IMG/VR virus record: IMGVR_UViG_3300030107_005602
Location: 1 to 44,496 of that record
DNA length: 44,496 bases
Source: a virus
Strand: one strand, 5' to 3'
The notes beneath the pieces are model-generated. The model was not told the origin of the DNA, ran no database searches, and saw only the letters and a list, made by a program, of their open reading frames with translations. The stretch's first letter is position 1. Each line of letters starts with the position of its first letter. Below are positions 1-5,645 of the stretch, one piece after another. The position numbers were made by a program, and so were the translations under genes.

Positions 1-217
1 ACGCGCTGATGTCTCGCGCTGCGGAGGGGGCGGGCCCCCCCTACCGGGGTCCCCCCTGGGGTGGTGGGGGGGCTTCGCCCCCGACTGGACTACCCACCTG
101 TGCCCTATGGGACCCATTTGGGAAAACAGGGTGTAAGCAACAGCAGGTTGTAACAAACTAGGTCAGTTCGTTAGGAGGGGGAGGCTGTGGCTGCCCCATT
201 GGGTAAGGTTGTGACCT
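1..217. other. Left-end non-coding leader with GC-rich hairpin
   Basis: No convincing gene was found here. Bases 20-85 are extremely G/C-rich, and 68-73 pairs with 77-82 (GGGGGC, loop TTC, GCCCCC). No T-tract follows, so it is not a standard terminator. The A-rich stretch at 120-160 precedes the first gene and could hold a promoter: GGTGTAAG at 130-137 resembles the core of the two minus-strand promoters described elsewhere, but no TTGACA lies at the right distance. AAGG at 204-208 is a plausible ribosome-binding site for the gene starting at 218. Confidence 0.5.
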
Positions 218-1000
218 ATGACTTGGTTTGGTTTGGGCAGTCAGGTGGACGAGCGTCTAGCTCGTTACATCGACAAGGTGGTGAGTATTTCGAGTGGAGT
301 GGCTGCTCACGCCTCGTCCCACCTGGACGGTGGTACGGACGCCCTGGACGGAGACAAGCTGGAGGTCAGTTGGTCCCCCTCCAATTACACCCGAGACAGC
401 GATATCGATGAGGCGGACTCAACGGACGACCTGTCGGCCCACCTGAAGGGTGTGGACACGGGTTTGGGTTTGAGGCCCTTGGCGACGGCTCTGTCGGGTA
501 CGAGCTTCCCGGGTAGTGCTTCGAACGGGGATGTGTTCTTCCACAAGACGCACCGAGAGCAGTTCAGCTACCACAGTGGTAACTCGGTCTGGGTGGGACC
601 TGAGAACGTGGTGTACTTCGGCAAGGGTGGTACGAGCTTCAACAACACCTACCTGCGTGTGGCTGACTCGATCAGTTCGAGTGCCAAGGGCTGGCTGGTG
701 CCGAACGACATCATGATCACGAAGGTGACGGCTGTCTGGACGACGACCACGACTGAGGGGTACATCAGGATCAGGAGGGACGGTACCAACGTGGTGTCCC
801 TGGATCTTTCATCCGTGGGCACGAGCAACACGACCGCTCAGAGCCTCACGGTGGACACCAACTACGACAAGCACAACGGCTCCAGCCGCACTGGTGTAAT
901 GGGCGTGTACCTGGATTCCCTGGGTCATGGTGGGTCCGTTCACACTGGTGGGGTGGGTCACCCGGTGGTGGCTGTGTACTGGCGCAGGCGAGAGACCTGA
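218..1000 (+). CDS. Fibre-like virion protein, 260 aa
   Basis: This is a probable tail-fibre, head-fibre or other surface virion protein. The N-terminal third carries HASSHLDGGTDALDGDKLEV, a motif style (HAxxHxxGGxDxL) seen in many phage fibre and structural proteins. It is followed by DLSAHLKGVDTGLG, a short shaft-like segment. Residues from about 105 to the end are rich in Ser, Thr, Gly and Val, look all-beta, and end in a His/Gly-rich loop, as expected of a trimeric tip or receptor-binding domain. The start at 218 has AAGG about 9 bases upstream. An out-of-frame ORF from 187 was rejected because it lacks such composition. The stop overlaps the next start (TGATG). Exact virion location and receptor are unknown. 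Confidence 0.6.
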   Translation: MTWFGLGSQVDERLARYIDKVVSISSGVAAHASSHLDGGTDALDGDKLEVSWSPSNYTRDSDIDEADSTDDLSAHLKGVDTGLGLRPLATALSGTSFPGSASNGDVFFHKTHREQFSYHSGNSVWVGPENVVYFGKGGTSFNNTYLRVADSISSSAKGWLVPNDIMITKVTAVWTTTTTEGYIRIRRDGTNVVSLDLSSVGTSNTTAQSLTVDTNYDKHNGSSRTGVMGVYLDSLGHGGSVHTGGVGHPVVAVYWRRRET

Positions 1001-1368
1001 TGAACTACAAGAACACGACCGACCCTGCCTTGCGGGAGCAGTTGGAGGCTGAGGCCGAGGCTGAGAGGGCTCTGCTGAAGCAGCAGGAGGCCCTAGAGCG
1101 CGAGCGTCAGAGGCAGGAGGACCTGCTGGTGAAAGACGCCCTGCGGCTGCTTAGGCAGGACAAGATCAAGCTGGACGACATCTCGGAGACGTTCATCTTC
1201 AGGAAGCTCCTGACGGGTGCCTTCTCGTCGTCGGCTACGGAGCGTCAGTGGGCCGTGACCCAGTTGATGGGCCTGAAGGGGATGAAGGCCTCGAAGAAGG
1301 GCTCGTCCAAGTCGGAGGGGCCGGACGTGGGTAGCCAGCTTCTGGATCGACTGACTAGCGCCGTGTAG
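1000..1368 (+). CDS. Coiled-coil protein of unknown function, 122 aa
   Basis: I do not recognise a family. Residues 10-50 are almost entirely Glu, Ala, Leu, Arg, Lys and Gln (for example EAEAERALLKQQEALERERQ) and should form a long charged coiled coil. The C-terminal half is mixed, with a Lys/Ser-rich stretch (KGMKASKKGSSKS) before the end. The gene starts inside the stop codon of the fibre-like gene (TGATG), so it is translationally coupled to it. A chaperone or assembly partner for the fibre is possible. A small terminase subunit is less likely because the terminase genes lie 2 kb away behind an inverted cassette. Both ideas are inference. Confidence 0.6.
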   Translation: MNYKNTTDPALREQLEAEAEAERALLKQQEALERERQRQEDLLVKDALRLLRQDKIKLDDISETFIFRKLLTGAFSSSATERQWAVTQLMGLKGMKASKKGSSKSEGPDVGSQLLDRLTSAV

Positions 1369-1378
1369 GGTGGGTCCT

Positions 1379-1460
1379 GCCCGGTGGCCTGGGCTGGCGT
1401 TGAACGAAGCACCGCGTGTGGGAGAAGCATTGCCAGCCTTCCTTGTGGTGGCCACCGGGC
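1379..1460 (+). promoter_or_regulatory. Nested stem in the 5' leader of the nuclease gene
   Basis: Bases 1379-1389 (GCCCGGTGGCC) are perfectly complementary to 1450-1460 (GGCCACCGGGC). Inside them, 1392-1398 (GGCTGGC) pairs with 1432-1438 (GCCAGCC). The two helices stack into one long stem occupying almost the whole 100-bp gap before the nuclease ATG at 1469. The 3' arm covers CACCGGG, where a ribosome-binding site would be expected, so folding could mask initiation. Translational control is inference. The pairing is seen directly. Confidence 0.55.
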
Positions 1461-1468
1461 TTTCTGCC

Positions 1469-1846
1469 ATGACTGAAGACATCAAACCCTCGTACGTGTA
1501 TCGAGCCAAGTGTGTCAGCGTCTACGACGGGGACACCATGACCGTGGACCTAGACCTTGGGTTCGGGGTCTGGATGAAGAAGCAGAAGCTGCGGCTCTTC
1601 GGCATCAACGCACCCGAGATGCGTGGCGAGGAGAAAGAGCGGGGCAAGATCTCTCGCGATGCCGTGAGGGGCATGGCTCCCGAGGGCTGCGAGCTAGTCG
1701 TCAGCACCCACAAGGACAAGAAGGGCAAGTACGGTCGCTGGCTAGCTAGCGTCTACTGCACCTCAAAGACCAACCCTGACGGACCGATGATGTGCATCAA
1801 CGATGCGCTCGTTAGCCGTGGGTTAGCCGTGAAGGCTCTGTACTAG
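1469..1846 (+). CDS. Staphylococcal-nuclease-like (SNase) phosphodiesterase, 125 aa
   Basis: This is a probable Ca2+-dependent nuclease of the SNase (thermonuclease) OB-fold family, which hydrolyses DNA or RNA phosphodiester bonds. The core motifs are in order: DGDT at residues 20-23, LRLFGINAPE at 41-50 and KYGRWLASVY at 87-96. By family knowledge Asp22, Arg42, Glu50 and Arg90 match catalytic D21, R35, E43 and R87 of the staphylococcal enzyme. Position 47 is Asn where that enzyme has Asp40, a frequent substitution in the family. No signal peptide is seen, so the protein should stay in the cell. I chose ATG 1469; the frame is open to a GTG at 1370, but that extension does not resemble the family and overlaps the leader stem. 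Roles in host DNA degradation or genome processing are possible. Confidence 0.85.
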   Translation: MTEDIKPSYVYRAKCVSVYDGDTMTVDLDLGFGVWMKKQKLRLFGINAPEMRGEEKERGKISRDAVRGMAPEGCELVVSTHKDKKGKYGRWLASVYCTSKTNPDGPMMCINDALVSRGLAVKALY

Positions 1847-1851
1847 CAGGG

Positions 1852-2097
1852 CTAGGGCGGGCACTGGGACCCCACCCCTGGGCCCGCCCTGTCTTTCCAG
1901 TAGACGTACTCGTTCTGCCCGTTCGTGGACCTCTTGATCCCATCGCCGGACACCCAGACCGAGTGAAGGGCCTTCTTGGCGTCGATGTAGTCCATGGAGG
2001 ACCTCTCGGACAGGTCACGGGCGGTAACCCCCTGATGCTGCGCGAAGGCACTCCCTAGGAGCGTACTGGCAGCCTTGAGCCTCTCTGCTCTACGCAT
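1852..2097 (-). CDS. Unknown protein, 81 aa (third gene of inverted cassette)
   Basis: I do not recognise a family. The start was set at ATG 2097, which overlaps the upstream stop codon (TGATG); the longer frame to 2199 lies inside the upstream gene and is Arg/Pro-rich noise. The N-terminal half (RRAERLKAASTLLGSAFAQ, then VTARDLSERSSMDYIDAKKA) looks helical and could be a small winged-helix or HTH fold, in which ARDLSERSSMDYIDAKKAL would be the HTH and NEYVYWKDR the wing. That is a guess from pattern. The last dozen residues are Gly/Pro-rich because the sequence also forms a terminator-like hairpin. Confidence 0.6.
   Translation of the reverse strand: MRRAERLKAASTLLGSAFAQHQGVTARDLSERSSMDYIDAKKALHSVWVSGDGIKRSTNGQNEYVYWKDRAGPGVGSQCPP
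1854..1890 (+). terminator. Hairpin after the nuclease gene, probable weak terminator
   Basis: AGGGCGGGC at 1854-1862 pairs perfectly with GCCCGCCCT at 1882-1890, starting 8 bases after the nuclease stop. The following GTCTTTCC is only partly T-rich, so termination may be weak. The arms overlap the 3' end of the convergent minus-strand gene 1852-2097, so the hairpin is read in both transcripts. Confidence 0.45.
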
Positions 2098-2630
2098 CAG
2101 AAGGGACACTCCACCTCTTCGGCCCCGATTCCGCCCACGGGGTGACGGGGGAGGATCTTGCCCGCGTGATCCGGGAGGATGTTCCCGTTCGGGTTGCACT
2201 GAGGGCAGATGAAGCAGATGCGGGTGGTGCCCCGGTAGGTCACGGGGATGTAGCCGCTGTTCTCGTGCTCCTCAAGGCGGGCCTTGTCGGCGTCGCTCAG
2301 GGAATGTCGATGCTCTGCGTACCAGCCCGTACCAGAGCATGTCCTGCAGTCCCATCGACCGTCAGGGTAGGGCCAGTCCTGCTTCACCGTGGTCGAGGAC
2401 TTCTGTTCCACCTTTCTAAGCTGGGTGGTGAGCCACTCGTCCTCCTTGTCCTGACGGTGCATGGAGACGAAGAAGCCGTCGCACCCCTTCAGTCGCTTGG
2501 CCTTCATGGCCAGCGCATTGGCATAGAGGTCCGGGTCCTTGCCCGCCTTCTCCATCTTGTGGATCCAGGCGTGGATCAGGTCCTCGTTGACGTCGTCCAG
2601 GATCGAGTCCAGGGTCTCCTTCGCACTCAT
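2097..2630 (-). CDS. Cys-rich zinc-binding candidate, 177 aa
   Basis: The middle gene of the inverted cassette. Residues 1-85 are helical and charged. The second half carries CRTCSGTGW (Cys95, Cys98) and, 40 residues later, CFICPQC (Cys139, Cys142, Cys145). The C-x2-C-x-G-T-G form is that of DnaJ-type zinc fingers, and two such pairs could bind one structural zinc. Similar Cys pairs occur in small phage proteins and in primase or helicase-loader N-termini, but there is no catalytic motif to support a replication role. It overlaps the upstream gene by four bases (ATGA) and the downstream gene by TGATG, so the three cassette genes are one coupled unit. Confidence 0.65.
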   Translation of the reverse strand: MSAKETLDSILDDVNEDLIHAWIHKMEKAGKDPDLYANALAMKAKRLKGCDGFFVSMHRQDKEDEWLTTQLRKVEQKSSTTVKQDWPYPDGRWDCRTCSGTGWYAEHRHSLSDADKARLEEHENSGYIPVTYRGTTRICFICPQCNPNGNILPDHAGKILPRHPVGGIGAEEVECPF

Positions 2631-2824
2631 GACTGCACCTCGTCGCGGTCAAACATCATCGATTCGTACTCATTCAGGGCCATCATTAGCTCCTTGCGGC
2701 ATATCTCAGCCTCCCGCTTGGAGGAGTTGTGGCTAAGGAACTCCTGCAGGTGCTGAAGGCTCAGAACCGTTCGGTGCGCCCGGACAAGGAGCCGCTCCTC
2801 CACCTCTCGCTGGTATTCGTTCAT
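2627..2824 (-). CDS. Small helical protein, 65 aa (first gene of inverted cassette)
   Basis: No family recognised. The protein is charged and helical throughout (VEERLLVRAHRTVLSLQHLQ, then KREAEICRKELMMALNEYES), which suggests a coiled coil or a small protein-binding module. I placed the start at ATG 2824, not at the in-frame GTG 2830. The reason is that a good sigma70-like promoter ends at 2832, which puts the transcription start at about 2824-2826 and makes the mRNA leaderless from this ATG. The 3' end overlaps the next gene by four bases. Confidence 0.6.
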   Translation of the reverse strand: MNEYQREVEERLLVRAHRTVLSLQHLQEFLSHNSSKREAEICRKELMMALNEYESMMFDRDEVQS

Positions 2825-2831
2825 GTACACC

Positions 2832-2861
2832 TTCTTACACCGTACCGATCTTGCGTGTCAA
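2832..2861 (-). promoter_or_regulatory. Sigma70-like promoter of the inverted cassette
   Basis: Read on the minus strand: TTGACA (2861-2856), an 18-base spacer, then TAAGAA (2837-2832). The spacer ends in TACGGTG, so the block TACGGTGTAAGA (2844-2833) is identical to that in the promoter at 38223-38251. Only seven bases separate the -10 element from ATG 2824, which predicts a leaderless transcript. The -35 hexamer is a perfect consensus; the -10 matches only partly (TA..A.). Confidence 0.65.
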
Positions 2862-2885
2862 GGCAGGCTCGGGTGAAATGCCTGG

Positions 2886-3248
2886 ATGGCACATGTAGAG
2901 GACAACGACATCCCCAGCAAGACACGCCGCAGCTACGGAAACAGGACCTGCACCTACAGCGTAGACGGCATGACTTGCGGGAAGCCGCACTTCGCCAAGG
3001 GACTCTGCCAGGCTCACTACATGCGTAAGCGCAGGTACGGTGACTGCGGAACTGTCTATGTCGGGCCCAAGCCGACCAGGCTCCTCAAGGATCATCAGGT
3101 CGTCATGGCCCGCAGGCGGGTTCGGAGGGGGGAATGGAGCCCCAAGGACGCTGCAGAGCACTTCGGTGTGAAGTACACCACCATGGTTGACGCGCTGAAC
3201 GGCAGGACCTTCAGGGGCCTAGAGGATGCTCGACAAGCGGAAGGCTAG
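2886..3248 (+). CDS. Zinc-finger plus HTH protein upstream of terminase, 120 aa
   Basis: This is a probable DNA-binding protein. Residues 22-53 hold Cys22, Cys31, Cys41 and His44 in the context KPHFAKGLCQAHYMRKRRYGD, a motif common in small phage zinc-finger proteins of the form GLCxxHYxRxRRYGD. Residues 86-112 (SPKDAAEHFGVKYTTMVDAL) look like a helix-turn-helix of the kind found in homing-endonuclease DNA-binding tails. There is no HNH or GIY-YIG catalytic motif. The gene overlaps the terminase ATPase gene by 23 bp, the place where a small terminase subunit is usually found, so it could be that subunit or a late regulator. It also faces divergently away from the inverted cassette. Confidence 0.65.
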   Translation: MAHVEDNDIPSKTRRSYGNRTCTYSVDGMTCGKPHFAKGLCQAHYMRKRRYGDCGTVYVGPKPTRLLKDHQVVMARRRVRRGEWSPKDAAEHFGVKYTTMVDALNGRTFRGLEDARQAEG

Positions 3249-4641
3249 CGTCCCCCTCCCCCGGGAGGTCTACGACGAGGTCAGCCGGGTCATCGAGGAC
3301 CGATACCCCAAGAAGGACTGGGACGCGGTCAAGTTCCAGACCTTCTGCTCCCCGAACGTCTTCGACCACGGCAAGAGTGATTGGAAGCCATCGAAGAGGT
3401 TCCCCACTCGGGAGGATCTGGATGCACACAGGCGCATCAAGAACGCCAGAAGGTGGATCGAGCACTTCTGCCGCATCCAAAACAAGGCTGGGGACATCAC
3501 CCCCATTGCCCTAAATGCCGCGCAGAGGAAGTTCCTGGCCAAGGTGGTCAGTCGGTGGCGCAACGGGGAGATGGCGCGAGTCGTCATCCTGAAGCCCCGT
3601 CAGACGGGCTTTTCCACCGTCGTGGAGATGCTGATCTTCTACCTGACGGTCACCAGCACCTACAAGCGGGGGGAGGTGATCGCCCACAAGCGGGCCATCT
3701 CGGCCAAGATCCTCAACATGTTCCGCCGGGCGCTCAAGTTCGTCCCCTTCGAGCTTCCGACCAACCACCGCACTCGCTACGAGGTGGTCTTCGATGACCC
3801 ACTGAACTGCGCCGTGGACGTTGACTCCGCAGAGTCGGACGAGCCGGGCCACGGAGACACCCTCCAGTACCTCCACCTGACCGAGGTGAGCCGCTGGAAG
3901 GACGCCCGACGCAAGGCGAAGGGTGTAATGCAGACGGTGCCCGACCTACCTGGCACCCTCGTCGTCTGGGAGTCCACCGCGAACGGGGCCGACGGGTACT
4001 TCTACGAGCTTTACAACGAAGCCAAGGACACCTCGAACCCCGCCAACCGCATGGATGCGGTGTTCGTGGCCTGGTACGAGCACGCGGAGTACACCACGCC
4101 CCCCCTTACGGAGGAGCAGAGGCAGCATTTCCTCAAGACCATGACTCAGGACGAGGAAGAGCTACTCAAGAGGAGGTTCTTCAAGCGTGGCGAGGGGTGG
4201 ATCCACGTCTCCATGGAGCAGATCGCCTGGAGGCGGAACACACTGGTGGACAAGTGCGGGGCGAACCTCGATGACTTCCACGAGCAGTACCCTTCAACGG
4301 ACATGGAGGCCTTCTTGGCCTCAGGATCCCCAGTTTTTAGCCCAGAGAAGCTGATCGAGAGGGAGATCCAGACCCGAGACCCCGTCTGGAGCGGCGATCT
4401 GTTCGACAAGGACTTCTCACCCAAGGAGGTCCCGGACGATCCGGGCTCACTGTCGGATATCACGGTCAAGCAGCCCGGAGGACCGGCCCGCAAGCACGTC
4501 GAGTGGCCGAAAACGCCCACTTTTGAGCCGTCAGAGGGTATGGAGTCCGACGCCGACAGCATCATGAAGGCCTTCGGCGGGCCACTTGAGGACACGCATG
4601 AAAGACGAACTGACTCAGATCGAGACCCCGAGTGGTCCTAG
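3226..4641 (+). CDS. terL: Terminase large subunit, ATPase part (split TerL), 471 aa
   Basis: This is the packaging motor ATPase, which pumps DNA into the prohead through the portal. Residues 123-131 (KPRQTGFST) form the deviant Walker A loop typical of large terminases. LQYLHLTEVSRW around residues 213-224 is Walker B with catalytic Glu at 220. WESTANGADGYFYELYNEA near residue 250 matches the coupling (motif III) region. After HEQYPSTDMEAFLASGSPVF near residue 355 the family normally continues into an RNase H-fold nuclease. Here about 100 poorly conserved linker residues follow and the frame stops. The nuclease is encoded by the next, overlapping gene. The start at 3226 has AGGGG about 8 bases upstream. 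Confidence 0.9.
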   Translation: MLDKRKASVPLPREVYDEVSRVIEDRYPKKDWDAVKFQTFCSPNVFDHGKSDWKPSKRFPTREDLDAHRRIKNARRWIEHFCRIQNKAGDITPIALNAAQRKFLAKVVSRWRNGEMARVVILKPRQTGFSTVVEMLIFYLTVTSTYKRGEVIAHKRAISAKILNMFRRALKFVPFELPTNHRTRYEVVFDDPLNCAVDVDSAESDEPGHGDTLQYLHLTEVSRWKDARRKAKGVMQTVPDLPGTLVVWESTANGADGYFYELYNEAKDTSNPANRMDAVFVAWYEHAEYTTPPLTEEQRQHFLKTMTQDEEELLKRRFFKRGEGWIHVSMEQIAWRRNTLVDKCGANLDDFHEQYPSTDMEAFLASGSPVFSPEKLIEREIQTRDPVWSGDLFDKDFSPKEVPDDPGSLSDITVKQPGGPARKHVEWPKTPTFEPSEGMESDADSIMKAFGGPLEDTHERRTDSDRDPEWS

Positions 4642-5368
4642 CATCTCCCTGATGCCCTCAATGCGTGGCCCATTGAGCATCTGGGAGTGGCCCGAGAAGG
4701 GGGTCCACTACTGCGGGGGCGTAGACTCCAGCCAAGGGGTCCGAGGCGGGGATTACTCTGTCATCAAGATCATCAGGTCTGACACCCTTGAGGAGTGCGC
4801 CATGTGGAAGGGGTACGTTGACCCACGGGAGCTAGGCCGGAAGGCTGCTTGGCTGGGGTGGATGTACAACACCGCCTTCATGGTCCCCGAGGCCAACAAG
4901 GATGGTCAGTCGGTCCTGTGGGAGATGAAGGAGATGGGCTACCCCAACATCTACCGAACCACCACCTACGACAAGATTGCTGGCGAGACGGTCATCAACA
5001 AGACGCTCGGCTTCAACACGACACTGAAGACTCGCCCGTGGCTGTGGAACCACATGCGTCTAGTCATCAACCATGGCTGGGGACGCATTAGCTCTGAGTC
5101 TCAGTTGTTCGAGATGAAGCAGATCCGATACGACGAGAAGGGCGTCCCGTTCCATCCCCGTTCAGGCCACGATGACGAAACCATCGCATGGGGTTTAGCA
5201 CTTGTTGGAAGGGATCAAGCCTTCTCTAGGGGCGAGATCGAACCCGAGAAACCAGAGCCTACGACCCTCGAAGAGAAGCACTGGGCCGCGTTCGAGGATG
5301 AGATCAGTGGGGAGCCCAAACACTTTTACGGTGAAAGAGGCTTCGAAGATATACCAGACCTAGCGTAG
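4598..5368 (+). CDS. Terminase large subunit, nuclease part (split TerL), 256 aa
   Basis: This is the headful or cos-cutting nuclease half of the terminase. The RNase H-like fold begins at PLSIWEWPEKGVHYCGGVDS, with Asp43 in VDSSQGVRGGDYS as the first metal ligand. GHDDETIAWGLAL near residues 190-202 supplies the last acidic ligands (Asp192/Asp193). The residues between resemble the family (MVPEANKDGQSV, then YRTTTYDKI). It overlaps the ATPase gene in a different frame. ATG 4598 has a good GAGG ribosome-binding site six bases upstream (4588-4591), so I prefer it to the in-frame TTG at 4586. That initiation site argues for separate translation, not a sequencing frameshift, although a programmed shift within 4586-4641 could also make a fused protein. 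Confidence 0.85.
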   Translation: MKDELTQIETPSGPSISLMPSMRGPLSIWEWPEKGVHYCGGVDSSQGVRGGDYSVIKIIRSDTLEECAMWKGYVDPRELGRKAAWLGWMYNTAFMVPEANKDGQSVLWEMKEMGYPNIYRTTTYDKIAGETVINKTLGFNTTLKTRPWLWNHMRLVINHGWGRISSESQLFEMKQIRYDEKGVPFHPRSGHDDETIAWGLALVGRDQAFSRGEIEPEKPEPTTLEEKHWAAFEDEISGEPKHFYGERGFEDIPDLA

Positions 5369-5377
5369 TTTTCGTTG

Positions 5378-5641
5378 ATGGACACTACCCATTGGGGCTG
5401 GGTGATCATTGGCGCTATGACTCTGGGTAACTTCTGGATCGCCATTTCTGTGATCCTGAACTGCCTGAAGAAGCTGGATCGTTGTGAGACGAAGCTCATG
5501 GCGATGACCGAGGCTTACCCTCATCAGGCCATGATCGCCATGCAGCGAGAAGGTATGGACCTCCAGCGAGAGGTTCTACAGAACAGCCAGCAGGCACCGT
5601 CGTACGAGCCCCAGGTCTGGCAGACCCAAGAGGCAAGCTGA
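5378..5641 (+). CDS. Single-pass membrane protein, 87 aa
   Basis: Unknown function. Residues 7-28 (WVIIGAMTLGNFWIAISVIL) form one clear transmembrane helix. About 60 residues of charged, Gln-rich helix follow, probably a short coiled coil facing the cytoplasm. ATG 5378 is used; the TTG immediately before it (5375) is less likely. It sits between the terminase nuclease and the portal, an unusual place for a membrane protein. A role in membrane-associated assembly, or as a small holin-like protein, is possible, but one helix plus a coiled coil is not diagnostic. Confidence 0.6.
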   Translation: MDTTHWGWVIIGAMTLGNFWIAISVILNCLKKLDRCETKLMAMTEAYPHQAMIAMQREGMDLQREVLQNSQQAPSYEPQVWQTQEAS

Positions 5642-5645
5642 CTAG

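Noticed and set aside
124-140. Possible third copy of the shared promoter core (GGTGTAAG at 130-137)
   Set aside because: Only eight bases match, no TTGACA lies 17-18 bases upstream, and the next ATG is far away. Kept only as a note in the leader entry.
187-411. 74-aa plus-strand ORF overlapping the first virion gene
   Set aside because: Trp/Gly/Arg-rich and out of frame with the fibre-like gene, which has the better start, composition and motif.
2142-2756. Plus-strand ORF (204 aa) across the inverted cassette
   Set aside because: The opposite strand has three coupled genes with zinc-binding Cys pairs and a promoter; the plus frame is Val/Leu/Arg/Gly noise.
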